A DNA stretch of 64,000 bases from Blumeriella jaapii (taxonomy: Eukaryota > Ascomycota > Leotiomycetes > Helotiales > Drepanopezizaceae), in the NCBI GenBank assembly GCA_009599575.1, contig VWND01000008.1, positions 372,001 through 436,000 of the forward strand. Direction: 5' to 3'. Positions within the stretch are counted from its first letter, which is position 1. Each line of letters opens with the position of its first letter. Under the pieces are notes generated by a model. It was not told where the DNA came from and ran no database searches. It saw nothing but the letters and a program-made list of their open reading frames with translations. The position numbers and the translations under genes were made by a program. Below, in pieces: positions 11,047-23,729 of the stretch.

Positions 11047-12561
11047 TGAGGTCGTTGAGCACTTCGCTCATGGATTGTGCGAGGCGTATCCACGCAAACA
11101 ACACCAGTTGATTTCGATTGAGTCGAGAAGAGAAACGACCATCCGCCCAATTGAGATCAAACTGGCTTTGCTCAACACCTCTAGGTATGTACCCAGGTAG
11201 GTTCAGTAAGGTTATGTACCCAGGTAAGTTCAGTAAGGTTATGACCCAGGTAGGTTCAGTAAGGTAGGTGAGTTCTCTGCTTGATATGTAGCCGCTTTTT
11301 CCACTTTCTACTTTAGAAAAGGCTAGGTACGAAACCGAACCCCAGCACTTTTCTTCTTCTCTGTCTCTCCTTGGATATCTTTTCTCTTCTCTCGTGTTTC
11401 TGCATTGACCGAGTGGCTGATCTCCAAGACAGCACTCACGGCCGACGTTGTCACGTGTGGATTCATACCAACGTACACGCATCAACATCGCCGAACGGCA
11501 ATAAGCGATGGGCTTGACGAACCCGCTGAACAGAAAGGCATGTCCCAGAATCCGAATAGACCGAGGAGCAAGCACCCCGGTATGTACCTACCTACCTACC
11601 TACTGTACAGTACTGTACTGTAGGGCGTTCCGAGAACTCCACGCCGCCTTCCAAAAAGCCGCTCTCCTGGCTCATCTCAACCCTCAATTTTTTTTAATTT
11701 TTTTTTTCATTTCTTTTTCGACGAAACAAACCGGACGGGAGAAGTAGACCGCCACGCGTCGACCTTCGCCCGGCTGCGCACTTGGCCGTCTCTCAAGCCC
11801 CGGCCCATCGATACACACACCCTCGCCTCTCCACCCGAGTGCCTTTTTCCTCGCCCACACGTCTACCTAGGTACCTACCCTTTGCTGTGGAGACGAACGA
11901 ACGAACGAACGAACGAACCACGCCCCACGTGTGCGGGTCAGATGCAGTCGAGTCCCTGGCGGGGAACACTCGCGACTTCACCTCCTGCTGGGATGCGTCT
12001 TAGAGGGGTACCTACTACCTACCTACCTACCTACCTATCTACCTAGGTATGTCACGCGCTGTGCCGCGCCGTGAGCTCCCCTGCGGTGGACGTACGTACC
12101 GCGCCAGCCGCCGAACGCTGATGACTGACAGACAGATAGACAGATAGACAGACAGACAGATAGACAGATAGACAGATAGACAGATAGACAGCTGGAGGGG
12201 GAGGGAACCGCGAGGCGGCGAGCTGGGCCACTTGTTCTCTCTGGTGGGTTGTTTCTAGGACGTTTAACTGGGATGGAGGAGCGTTTTGGCATGTCCACCA
12301 CACCGCTGTGTACTGTGTGTCTGTTCGTGGGCTCTGAGAAGCGCGGGGCAGGGAAAGACGGTGTGGTGTGGTGTGGTGTGGTGTGGTGTGGCAAGGATGG
12401 GAGGTCTGGGTGGGAGCTGGGTGGGAGCTGGATCGCGTCTCGAGGGCGGGGATGGCGGGGTGTGTGGTGTATGGTGTGTGGTGGGGATGGGGAATGGGGG
12501 TTGGTTTGGTTGGGTTGGGTTGGGTTGGGCTTGAAATGGAAATAATGATGATTGTCAGGGG
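11047..12561. other. Intergenic, rich in simple repeats, left border of transposon island
   Basis: No gene is supported. The sequence holds three tandem copies of a 27-bp unit with GGTAGGTTCAGTAAGG (11193-11275) and CTAC/GTAC repeats (11580-11620, 12005-12050). It also holds an (ACGA)n run (11893-11918), a (GACAGATA)n array (12118-12190) and (GTGTG) and (TTGGG) runs (12360-12530). Base composition changes abruptly at 12562, where an LTR begins. Confidence 0.7.
12118..12190. repeat. GACAGATA tetramer/octamer microsatellite
   Basis: This is an uninterrupted alternation of GACA and GATA tetramers over about 70 bp. Confidence 0.9.
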
Positions 12562-12723
12562 TGCGAACGAGCAAAAGGTTCGTAAATGAATTGCATTGAT
12601 TACGAGGTTCTAAATTAAAGGTGTCGCGAAGTCTAAGATACAATGTATGCGGGCTCCGATATCACGTGACAACAACGTGACCTTCGGACCACGTAACCAA
12701 CGAACTGACGTCTTATCCTTTTA
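12562..12723 (-). repeat. 3' LTR of element C
   Basis: This 162-bp repeat matches 24811-24972 with mostly C/T and G/A differences. On the minus strand a purine-rich stretch (AATAGGAAGGAGGATCA, 12727-12743) precedes it and could be the polypurine tract. The start of the LTR has changed from TGAGGGG to TAAAAGG. Confidence 0.85.
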
Positions 12724-12732
12724 TATATGATC

Positions 12733-15700
12733 CTCCTTCCTATTTTTTCATTTAATTTCTTCGTCGTCGGAATTTACTTTTATAAATCGAACTTCGTTCG
12801 CGAAGCGTTTTTGTAAACGAATGCGGAGTTCAGCTGAAATAATAAAAGAAATAGTAGAAAAAGCAAGCTTTTTTAGTTTCGAAAGCAAAACAACTGGTTC
12901 TTTTATAATAAAAAGAAAATTGATAACAGTTTTTTTATATTTAATAACGGTTGTAAAAGCCTTTTTTAATAGTAAAAGCTCGTTTTCGTTATTCGTCGAT
13001 TTAGCACGTTTTTTGTTAGCAATTCTAGCTTTAGTCAGTTTTGCTTTAATCGGATAAGGTTTTTGAGAAAAACGTATAGCAAATTCAGTTATAAAACTGT
13101 ATGCGTTAATAACGTTTTTTAATGGTTTTTAAAACTAATCCTCGGCGTTATAGCCGCGCTATTGTATAAAATAAAAAAAATTAAGGTTTCGTTTAGAATC
13201 GAAAATAACGTTTATAGCCCATAGCAAATTGCCGTCGGCGTCGATAAAAACAAATAGTAAAAAAAAGTTTTTCTGCTCTGAAAAAAATCGTTATAAGCAA
13301 ATTTAAACAAATTAATATAAAAAACGAAGTATAATAATTTTTGCTCGAAAAATAGTTTTAATTTATAACTATAAAAACCTAAAACTTCGGCGATCTTGTA
13401 AAAACCGTAAAACTTATTATCGAGCTTTTTAATTGATTTAATAAAAATGATATTACGCTTATTAAAAAACACGCTATTTTTTACTCGGTAAACAAAAGCT
13501 AATTGGCGGTGTCGGTTAAAATAATGTTTTTAATCGGCTAGCGCTAAAATTAAATTCGTGCGTAATAATAGCTTTATTTTTTTTATTTTTTTTGTAAAAT
13601 CGTTTTTTTCCGCGTCTGCCATTTGTAACGTACGAAAAATCGAGGCTAAAATAGATTTAAATAAAAAAAAGCTTAATCGGAAATAAAAGCTTTTATTAGC
13701 GTAAAAAAAAAAAACTTCGGTAAAAGCGTTTACAGCGTTATTTACTGCGAATTCGATTAAAAAAAGCCAATCTTCCCAGTCTTTTTAAACGTATTTAATA
13801 AATTATTTTAAATAAAAAAATAAATAAGCGTTTGCGTTTTCGGTTTGGCCATTTATTTCGAAATAAAAGCTGGTAAATAGCGTAATATTGGTTTCGAAAC
13901 GGTAATTAATAGCTTTTTAAAATTGTAAAACGAACAAAAAGCTTCGGTTTGAAATTATAAAATCGAAAAATCATATAAGCGCCAGATATTTTTACAAAAC
14001 AGCTTAGCTAGATCTGACGCTTTTATAGCTGAATAGCAGGTTGTATAATATCGTTTTTTAATAAAGCGACATATTATTATCATAATCAGGTTATTTCGAC
14101 TTTTATGCTTTTTTACGAGAAAAAAACTTATAAAATCGATTAATATATAGCTCCAACGGCGTAAAAAAATAAGCAGAAGTTTGAAAAGTCTTTAATAGCG
14201 TTGATTAATACTTGTATTACAAAAACAGCCGTTGCAATTGCGCACAAATCTTTTGCAATTTTTAAAAATCAATAGCTAATAATAATTTTTGCTAATAATC
14301 TCGTACAATTTGTTTTTTCCGAGATAGTCTGTTTTTATTAAATTATAAGTTATTTGCAAAAGCCAGATGCGAATAAAAATATCCAAACTCGGTGTATCTG
14401 AAACGTATAATCGGTTTCGAAAATACAATTTATTATTACGTATAAAGTATTCGAAAAATTATAAGTTTTTTAATCTCGGAATACTTTTTGGTTTAAGCAT
14501 TTTTTTTTTGATAACAGTCCATAACTTATTAATAAAATAATATTCGTTTAATAATCGTAAAAGCTTTTCGTCGTTTGCTTCGGGTATTTGTTTAAATAAG
14601 ACTGGAAAAGCGTTTATTTCAGTTAAATAATATTTTTTAAAAAAAGCTTGGTTTTGGAACTGGATCTTTTCGTTTGAAAAATTCTGAGAAAAGTCTTAAA
14701 AACGTCGGGTTAAAAAATCAGATTTGCCATTTTGTTTTTCAAATCTAAATATAATTACGAAGTTAAAACCAGCTAAAAACTCGCTTTAACGTATTTAACG
14801 TCGGTTAAATTGTTTGATTATTATAAAATATTTCAGGTTTCGGTGGTTTATAAATACACGAATTAAATAGACAGCTTTTTGTAATTCGGCTCGCCAATCT
14901 TCGAAGCAACGTATAATAGCGAAAAGTTTTTTATTATAAATCTCGTAGTTGCATTCGGCTAAATCGAACTTTTTTAATATAAAAGCGATTGAATAAAATA
15001 CTTTTGCGTCGTTTTTTTAAAAAAAAATCCTTGAAAAAAACGTAATCAAAAGCGTTAGTTTTAACAAATATCTTTTTATTAAAATTAAAATAAAACAACG
15101 TAAATACAATCGTAAAAGCTAATTTAAAAAACTCGAAAGCTTTAATACAATTATTATTAAAATCTTATTTAGTGTTTTTTTTCGTCAAATTTACTAAAAA
15201 GATAACGATGCGAAAAAAACCTTTAATAAAGCGTCGGTAAAAATTTGCAAAATCTAAAAACGCTTATACGTTTTTAACGTTGGAAAAAGGGTTCCAGCTA
15301 ATAATAACTTTTAATTTCTTAAGGTTTATTTTGACTTTAATAATAAAAATAATTATTCCCAGGTAAACGACTTTTTTAAATTTCAAATTCGCATTTTTTT
15401 ATATTTAATTACAGGCCAGCGTCGGAAAAAAGCTTAAAAAAACGAAATTAACGTGTTTTTTATGTTTTTAAAAATTATTTGAATAAATTAAAATATCGTT
15501 TATATAAGCTATGCAAAAGATATTTAAATAAAATTGTAAAATATCGTTTATACGAAATTAAAAAATGGCAAAAGCGTTGTATAAACCGAAAAGCATAACC
15601 AACGATTCGAATAAACCGTATTTCGTATTAAACGCAATAAGCCATTTATAATTCTTTTTTATTCGAATTTTATTAAAAGCGGCAGAAAAAAAAAACGTTA

Positions 15701-17309
15701 AATTTAATATAAAACTTCGTTTTATTTAATCGAAAAAATGTTTTTTAAATTAATAGCAGAAAATACCGGTTTTTTAATTATTATAACGTTAAAAGCTTTG
15801 TAATCGACGCAAAAACGTAATCCGCTTTTTGGTTTTTTCGCAAATAAAATTAAAAAAGCGGCGGGAAAAAAGCTAGCTCGAATCCAGCCTTTTTCGAAAT
15901 TTTCTTTCAGAAACTTGCGTAAAACTTAAAATTCGTTAACTGATATATTATATAAAAGACCGTATAAAAATACTGCGCCAAAACGGAGTTTTATCGTATA
16001 ATCAACGTTTTTTTTATAAAGCGTAAGTTTATCAGTTTTAATAAGATCGAAAGCGGCCAAATAATAATAATAATATTAAAAGAATTTTATTCGAAAATCG
16101 ATTAATAATTTAATTTAAAAAGCCAAACGAATATCTTTTAAAAAAGCTTTAGCGAAGTAAAATTCAGCTAATAAATATTATCGTTTAGCTTAAGAAAGTT
16201 TTTATCGTAACTGATTTATTTCTGAAAATGCAAAAAAATCGTTTTTAATTATAGCGCCGAGTTTTTGTAAACGTTGATCGATTTCGTATAATAAAGCTGA
16301 AAATACTTCGATTCCGAGCTAAAAAAATAAAATATTAAAAGCAGCAGCTTTTGTACGGCGAAAAGAAACTAATTAAACGATTGACTTATAAAAGTGGCGT
16401 TTTTAAACTAAGCCTGAAACAGCTAATTAATAAAAATTCTAAAATAAACAATTCGAACGGCAAAAGTCTAAATTAAAGCAAAAAGTATTCGTAATTTAAT
16501 TAATATAAAAGTTATATATTCTAAGCCAAAGTTTGCTTAAAATAAAATCGTATTTCCTAAATATTATAATAAAAGCTATAACTCGTTCGGTATAACGAGC
16601 GATATTAATTTAAAAAGAAATTTAATAAATAACGTCGCCGTAAATAAAAAAACGTCCGTCAACCACGGTAAATTTACGTGGATTAATAAATAAAACAAAA
16701 ATTAATTCGTAATATTATACGAAAGCATAATTAATAAAATTATCGGTAGCTTCGGAATCGTTTAAAAAGTAGATTTTAATATATATATTATTAATAATTA
16801 TAATACAAAACAATATTAAATATAATTCCGGAACGCTATTTAAAACAGATAATTCCAATCCATTTTTTAAAAGTCTCTGATAATAACAATTATTAAAAAC
16901 AGTCAGTTTCCCGATTTTTTTGCTTCGGCTTTAGCCTTTTTAATTTAAAAAAAATCGGAGCAATCAGCAGCTCGGTGTTTATCGCTAGCATATTATAAGC
17001 AAAAGTTATTAGCAAAAAATAAATTCGGCGAGCTAGCTTTTCGACGTTACCGACTAGGCGTCTGTTTTTTATTATATCAGCTACGATTTATATAATTGCC
17101 TTGGTTTGAATAGCGCTAAGGTTTATAAAATCGCTCTAAATAATAGTCGTAATGTTATTAGCAGTTTTAAATATAAAAGCGGAAAAAATAATTTCCGTAT
17201 TGCGACCTTCGATTTTATAATAATTAAAATTTAATTATCGAAAAACAATATCGGTTTCGCGCATTTAAGCGCAAAAACCAATAAAATCGGTTTTTAAATC
17301 GAAAAGATT
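12733..17309 (-). pseudogene. Element C pol remnant (protease-RT-RNase H-integrase)
   Basis: The minus strand shows degenerate Ty3/gypsy pol. A reverse-transcriptase block with AYINDILIYS (from the YLDDILIYS motif) lies at about 15470-15515, preceded by a decayed YG-F-S-VM-FGL-NA segment at about 15570-15640. Near the 3' end, at about 13300-13450, a segment reading KKLDNKFYGFYKIAEVLG matches the post-integrase KLDYKWYGPFKI-type region. Stops are TAA/TAG throughout. No open frame longer than about 90 codons survives, so it cannot encode active enzymes. Confidence 0.75.
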
Positions 17310-17314
17310 AATAT
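17310..17314. other. Left target-site duplication of element D (AATAT)
   Basis: The five bases AATAT directly before the 5' LTR are repeated directly after the 3' LTR at 23725-23729. This fixes both ends of element D. Confidence 0.9.
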
Positions 17315-17584
17315 TGTGACGATTTACTCTTTTGCCACCTCGTGTGTCATCCCAGCAACTACGTATAGTTGCAAGCTCCCTGGTTTCCTGGTGGGTCTTC
17401 TATCAACTGTGGAAACTATCATGTATATAAGGCTTTTTCCCTTTAGCAATCTCTGCCTTTTGCAATTGTTGATTCTAAATGAATATTTTTGTTATTACAG
17501 AACCAAAAGCTCGTTTTTTATACCATATGAATACGGCGACCAATTAACTGATCTCCTAGCTTTTCGATTGATTAGATCGTTATA
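17315..17584 (+). repeat. 5' LTR of element D
   Basis: This 270-bp LTR aligns end to end with 23455-23724. Differences are mainly C/T and G/A in both directions. The terminal CACA has become TATA here. It contains TATATAAGGC at 17422-17431, a possible promoter TATA element. Confidence 0.9.
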
Positions 17585-17899
17585 TTATTAACAATTCTTT
17601 TTCTACGCTGGCGACGGCGTAAATTATTTTTTCTTTCGAATTCCTTACGGGTTATACCAAAATGATCGACCGGTCGTAAAAAGGCTTATTTCCGCATTTC
17701 GCGAAGGATGGCTTCTGTTTAACGATTTCTCTTTTAACAGAGCTTTTCAGCTTCTGCTATTATATCTCAACTTTTTTTTTAATCAGCGAAGAAGCAGCTT
17801 TTTTCAGAAGCTTTTTCTTTTGAAAAACAGTCTTTTTCCCGAGGAAAAAAAAACAAAGGAAAAGGCAGAGCGCTAATCACTTCGCCTGCCACCTTTTTA

Positions 17900-19200
17900 C
17901 ATTCTAGCGCTGAAAGCGTTTAATTGAGACTTTTGCAAAATCAACTGAAGAAAGCGCAAAAGCGTAAACGACAACTTCTGGAGGCTATGCGATTGCGACA
18001 GATTTTTTAATCAGAGCGTTTGATAGAATTTATCGAACGTGCTTTTGCTAGTCGCGAATCTGCTGCTTTTCCCCTTTTTCGCAACGTTTCATTTCAATCA
18101 ACAGACGCTGCAAACCAATCTCCACGCTTTTCGCAAACTCTTTTTGAATCTTTTTATAACGGCCAAGATTTTAGCGCGCCTTTTAAACGCTATGGTTTTT
18201 ATTTATTTGCTGATTTTCGATTAACTCGCATAAAGCGCGTTTCGAACTTTAAGTTTAAACTAAATAATAGTGAAAATTACAAAACACGCTATTAGAAGAT
18301 TAAAATTTTCGACAACCTCGAATTCTACTACGATTATTTCGCTAGCGATCGATTTCGTAAGAATTACATATTCGATCAGACCGAAAGCGTAGTAAAAAAG
18401 TTTTTGACTCCGCGTATTTTAGACCGCTCCGATCTTATATTTTCCGAAAAATTAATCAAAAAGATCGCCGATTTCCTGGCCGACTTTTCCGACGTTCAAA
18501 GGGCCGAAAACGAATTTAAAATGCTTGCAATAAGTACGTACGACGATTTTTGGCGATTTTATTTACGATTTTTCATTTTCGCAGCGAACGCTTAAATACG
18601 GACCGATAAACAGTTTCGGGACGCTTTCCGCGACAAAATACCAAGGCGTCTACGAAAAAAGCTGCATTTGGAATGGACGCGTACAACGACTTTCAAAGAT
18701 TGGCTTATCGCCGTCCGATAAAAAGAATAAGATCAGTTGGCTGAACGAATTTTATACGCGAATCGCTTTATTAAATCTATTATTTATTAAAGTGATAGGT
18801 TTTTAATCAAAGCATACTACGAGTTAAATCGTACGTACGAAAGTCGTCCAAATGCTTTACAGGCTTTTTCTTAGCCTTTTGTTTTTTTTTTTTTTTCACG
18901 CCAAAACGCCCCCTTTGGCGTTTTTTTTTTTCGATCGGACTAACGATAACGCTTGTTTTTTATTTCATATCAAAAAGTTTAAAAAGGCCAATTTGCAAGA
19001 TTTTCTACGGGCCGACCTTCGGTTTTATCCAAAGGCTTTTTTAGGCTGATAAATGTAAACGAGGTCGAACCGGCCGAAGATTCGCCCTCCGATAATAGTA
19101 GTAAAAACGAAAACCCCTTTCCAAACGACTTTTAAGATGCACATAAAGAAGTTAAAAGCTTTCCCGCTAGTCGGGAAAACGCCCAGGCCTAAGCAAAGCT
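17900..19200 (+). pseudogene. Element D gag-like remnant
   Basis: Two open segments in the same frame (18020-18295 and 18404-18595) are rich in Phe, Asp, Arg and Ala. They occupy the gag position before a decayed protease. No zinc knuckle was recognised. The assignment rests mainly on position, so it is tentative. Confidence 0.45.
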
Positions 19201-19215
19201 TTTTTTTTAGGCGTA

Positions 19216-19720
19216 TTGCGCGATATGCGTTACTTTGACGTTCGGAAGCTTTTTGATGGCGACTTATTAACAATCCCCGTTATACTTATTAAAAATAGCC
19301 TTTTGTACAAGATGAAGACGCTCGCCGATTTTAAAGCGAACGGTTATGCGTTAATCGATTCGGCGCTGATTAAGTCTTTTTTTTTTTTTTTAAAACTTTT
19401 AATTTAATTTTTCCCGGCTTTTTTTTTTATAAAAGGGTATAATAAAACTCGTGGCTATTTAATTACATATTTTACGCTTTTCAATTTTATTATTAATAAT
19501 CGAATATAATCGTTTACTTTTTTCTTAATTACTAACCTCGGAAATTATAGTATGATTTTAGGAAGAGTTTGGTTGGCCGAATATTAAGTTTTATTAGATT
19601 ATAATAAACGCAAGCTTTATTGGCCGAAGTTTTACCCCCTCATAGCTTTTTACGTTCGTTGTATTAAAGTTTTTTATTTGCACCTCCGAAAGATTCAATC
19701 TCGTTATTAAAACGACGCTG
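19216..19720 (+). pseudogene. Element D retropepsin remnant
   Basis: A segment with ADFKANGYALIDSALI at about 19320-19370 resembles the ADTGANG-type retropepsin active site, with its catalytic motif destroyed. A later segment, YSMILGRVWL followed by DYNKRKLYWP at about 19545-19625, matches the conserved end of Ty3/gypsy protease domains. Stops interrupt it. Confidence 0.65.
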
Positions 19721-19793
19721 TAAAACGTAACAAGAACCTTGACCAATTGTGGCAGATCTACGACGCTGTGCGGAGCGCGAAAAAGTCGAATTT

Positions 19794-19828
19794 CATTCGC
19801 GGTGCCAATTTCGATGGCGACGCCAGTG
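19794..19828 (-). repeat. Diverged copy of the 35-bp mini-repeat, inverted
   Basis: The plus strand here begins CATTCGCGGTGCCA. That equals the first 14 bases of the reverse complement of the 35-bp repeat at 28609-28643 in element B, and GG, ACGC and the final TG also align at the same spacing. The right inverted end is degenerate. Confidence 0.5.
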
Positions 19829-20142
19829 GGATAATATAAGAAATTACACTATTTTTCCAGGCTGCCGATTCCTTTTTTATTATTTCTATTTTTTTTTTTT
19901 TCTTTTTTTCGTCAAAACAGCTTTTTCGTTCTACGAAGAACAGTTATATTAAAAATCGAAGGAAGGCTTTCGCCGCGATGGCCTTTCAGCTTAATATAAT
20001 CGATAGTTTAAACAAGCCATTTCCTGAACTTTCCAAACGACTAGTTCGAAAACGAGTTCCTTAACTTACTGCTTATTTAATTTTTATTTGCCAGATTATT
20101 GCATACGCTTTTAAGCTGATCTTCAGAAAAAAAGCAGTTGAA

Positions 20143-23100
20143 GTGTTTTTAATCTTTTTGTACGAGATCGATAGAATATTAAACGATTTTACGTATAATA
20201 CTTTTCTTAAGACCCAATCTTATAGTTTTTTCGAACGTTTCAAAACCAATGAAATATCGATTTCGACCTTTTTAATCAGCTTAGCGGAGCTAATTTCGAA
20301 TAAATCTTTTTTCGAATTTTTCTTTCCGGAGTACAAAAATCTCGAACACGTATTTTCTAAGGCCGCCAGTAACGAGCTAGCTTTTCACCGGCCTTACGAT
20401 CATAAGATCGAGCTTATTATAAATAAAAAAAAGCTAAAATATATTTTTTTGTATAAAATGTCGATTTCGAAACTCGAGATTGTTAAGACTTATTTGCAAA
20501 ATAATTTTAATAAAGGTTTTATCGAATCTTTTACCGCCGCTGCTTTAATGCTTTTCGCCAAAAAACCCGACGGTTTATTGCGTTTTTGTATCGACTATCG
20601 AGCTTTTAATAATATTATTCGTAAGGATCGCTACTTTTTCCTTTTTATCGATAAGACTCTTGTTCGTCTTTCGGAAGCGCGAATTTTTACGAAGCTCGAT
20701 ATTCGTTAAGCTTTTTATAAAATTCGAATGGATCCCGCTAATAAAAAACTGACGACGTTTCGTACGCGTTACGGCGCTTATAAATATAAAATGCTACTTT
20801 TTGGCCTTATTAATAAATCCGCAATTTACTAACGCTATATAAACGACGTTTTTTTCGATTATTTGAACGATTTTTGTATTGCATATTTGAATAATATTTT
20901 TATTTATTCGTCCGACTTTTTAAAACACGCTATACACGTTCGCAAAATGCTCCAAAAGCTCGCTAACGCTGGATTACAGGCCGATATTCGGAAGTCTGAA
21001 TTCAACGTTATTCGGATCCGTTATTTAGGTTTTATTATTTCGATTAAAGATCTAGAAGTAGATCCAGAAAAGGTCTTCGTAATCGCTTATTAGAAGCTTT
21101 TTATTATTATAAAAGATATACAAAGCTTTTTTGGTTTTTGTAACTTTTACCGACGTTTTATTCGAGACTACGGTATAATTGCAAAGCCTTTGGTTTATTT
21201 GATTAAAACTAACGTTTTTTATAATTTCACTTTTGAATATCAGGAGAATTTCGACCTTTTTATACTAGCCTTTACTATTGCATTAGTTTTATAATATTAC
21301 AGGCAAGACTTTTCCTGCATATTAAAAACTGACGCTTTCGACGGCGTAATGGCTTTTATGTTTTCGCAATTCTATGGCGACGACTGGCTTCCAGTCGTTT
21401 ATTTCAGCAAAACCATGGCTTCCGCAGAGCTAAACTACGTCGTATACGATAAAAAAATACTCGCAATCGTAAGATTTCTAGGCAACTTTCGTATTAAATT
21501 GATTAGCTTAGTTTATTAAATCAAAATAATTATTAATTATAAGACCTTGGAATATTTTATAACCTTTAAGCTTTTAAACGCTCGACAAGCACGCTGGGCC
21601 GAGCTTCTCGCCGATTACAACTTTTTTATTACGTACAGACCAGGTAAACACAACCCTTTGGCTGACGCATTAACACGTCGTACGAGCGAATTCGACCGCC
21701 AAAATTCTTTTAAACGTATTCAGCGCCTGCAAACCCTTTTCCGAGCCGATCAGATCGATCACCGCCTTTTGACTAAAAAATTTCGATCTTCCACGGCCTT
21801 CGAAACAGCTGTTTTTATCGTTGAAATAGCTGATTTTTTACTCGCATTTCGTGTCGTTGACCAGCTTTTTTATATTAATCGCACAGCTAGCAGTTTGATG
21901 GCCTTCCGAAAGAAAATTGTACGAAACGCTACGAAGAGAAACGATGCTAATAACATTTCGTATATATTTGAACGCGATCTGCTGCTATATTACGGCCGCC
22001 TGATAATATTAAACGTCGATCATTTTCGTTTGGCTTTTGTACGAAAAGTGCACGACCAGATTTCCACCGCTTATTTTAGCGCTCGCAAAACTACGCAATT
22101 GCTTTCGGACCAATATTATTAGCGAGGTATAACAGTTTTCGTAAAATAATACTATCGCAATTGCTACGCTTATCGAAAGAGTTTTGTTTTAAAAAACAAG
22201 CGCCCCGGCTTTTTTCAGCCTTTTCCTGTTCCTGACCACTTTTAAAAGCACGTTATAATAGACTTTTGCAGTTTTAACAAAAACAAACACGGTTACGACA
22301 ACGTATTCGTAATGATAAATCGCTTTTTTAAGCAGGCTATTTCGATTTTTTGCTATAAAAATATCGACGTTCGAAACCTCGCTAAACTGTATATATTCCA
22401 CGTATATAAGTATTTTGGTTTTTCAAAAAGTATTATTAGCGATCGTGGCCTTTAATATTGGTTTACTTTCTGGTTTGAATTGAATAAAATACTCGGTACG
22501 CAATTAAAGCTTTCGATAGCCGCTTATTTTGAAACCGATGGTCAGACCGAAATTTACAATTAATATTTGCAAAAACGCTTTCGACTTTTCGTAAACTTTT
22601 ATTAAAACGATTGGAGCGAATTTCTCCTAATAATGGATTTCGTCCAAATAGTTTTTTTTTACGAGAGTTTAGGTGGCTTTTTATTTTTTAAAATTGTATA
22701 CGATTATACTCCTTATACCAATTGGAACTGGAAGCTCGATACTTCCTTTTTTTCCAATCTTTTACATAAGCTAAACGCAAACGAAGCTCGTGCGTACGCT
22801 CGCCGCTATTACGACGCCTAGAACCTCGCCAAATCGCATTTTTAATAAGCATACGACAAAATAAAAAGAAATGCGAATAGGTTTTGCCGCGCGATCGATT
22901 TTAACGTTGGCGACTACGTATGGCTCGATATGCGTTTATTTCCGATCTTCCGGCCTTTCCGCAAGCTCGACAATTTTACAAACGGCCTTTTTAAAATTGT
23001 AGTCAAAATTTTCGATAACGCTTTTAAGCTAGACCTTTTTAGTATTATAAACGTACATTTAGTTTTTCACGCTAATCGACTGCGTAAAGCAGCTGACGAC

Positions 23101-23262
23101 GCGCTTTCAGATCAGGTTAATCCAGCCTTTGAACTTATTAATATAATTGGTAAGCTTGAATACGAAGTCGAAGAATTGATCGCCTGTCGAATGCAGCGGA
23201 AAACCTTTTAGTACAGAGCTTTTTGGGTAAGCTTAGATAAAGATTTCACGTGGTACCCCGCG
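20143..23262 (+). pseudogene. Element D pol remnant: RT, RNase H, integrase, chromodomain
   Basis: One frame is used from 20143 to about 23262 with scattered TAA/TAG stops. The RT shows KPDGLLRFCIDYRAFN and FTKLDIR at about 20560-20708, then AYLNNIFIYSS at 20882-20914, where the catalytic DD is read as NN. RNase H shows LKTDAFDGVM-like residues near 21330 and ITYRPGKHNPLADALTRR at about 21628-21681. Integrase follows at about 22000-22900. The C-terminal part reads INVHLVFHANRLRKA. It is followed by a chromodomain with YEVEELIACR, AFWVSLDKDFTWYP at about 23160-23265. The chromodomain is expected to bind histone marks and steer insertion into heterochromatin. Confidence 0.88.
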
Positions 23263-23454
23263 TCTGATTTTATGTACGCTTTTTTGAAGGTGCGCGACTT
23301 TTATTTGGCGTATAAGGAGCTTCCCGGTCCTTTTGCAAAACTTGTAGATTGGCTGAAGGCGTATTCCGAAGGTTTGGATTCGTACGATTATTTGAATAGC
23401 GACGTATCAATGGATAAAAGCTCGAGGGCGCGCTTTTTTCGGACGGGGGGATAA

Positions 23455-23724
23455 TGTAACGATTCATTTTTTTGCCATCTCGTGTATTATTCCAGCAACT
23501 ACGTATAGTTGCAAGCTTTCTGGTCTTCTGGTGGATCTTCTATCAATTGTGGAGACTATTATGTATATAAGGCTCTTTTTCCTTAGCAACTTCTGCCTTT
23601 TGCAGTTGTTGATTCTAAGTGAATATCTTTGTTGTTACAGAACCAAAGGCTCGTTTTTTATACCATGTGAACACGGCGACCAGTTGACTGATCTCCCAGC
23701 CCTTCGACTGATTAGATCGTCACA
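23455..23724 (+). repeat. 3' LTR of element D
   Basis: This 270-bp LTR runs from TGTAACGA to TCGTCACA and is followed by the AATAT duplication at 23725-23729. It retains the canonical CACA end that the 5' copy has lost. Confidence 0.92.
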
Positions 23725-23729
23725 AATAT

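Larger units (their letters stand above)
17315..23724 (+). mobile_element. Element D: nested chromodomain Ty3/gypsy LTR retrotransposon
   Basis: Element D is 6,410 bp long, with two 270-bp LTRs and a perfect 5-bp AATAT target duplication, inserted into element C. The LTR termini form an 8-bp inverted pair, TGTRACGA...TCGTYACA. The order is gag-like region, protease, RT, RNase H, integrase and chromodomain, all on the plus strand. A purine tract (GGACGGGGGGATAA, 23441-23454) abuts the 3' LTR. Stops are TAA/TAG from RIP, and the RT catalytic pair is read as NN, so it is inactive. This is a retrotransposon of the chromovirus type. Confidence 0.92.

Noticed and set aside
12821..13057. 78-codon plus-strand open frame at the left end of element C
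   Set aside because: It lies antisense to the element C pol remnant and is Phe/Ser/Leu-rich as expected for AT-rich antisense DNA.
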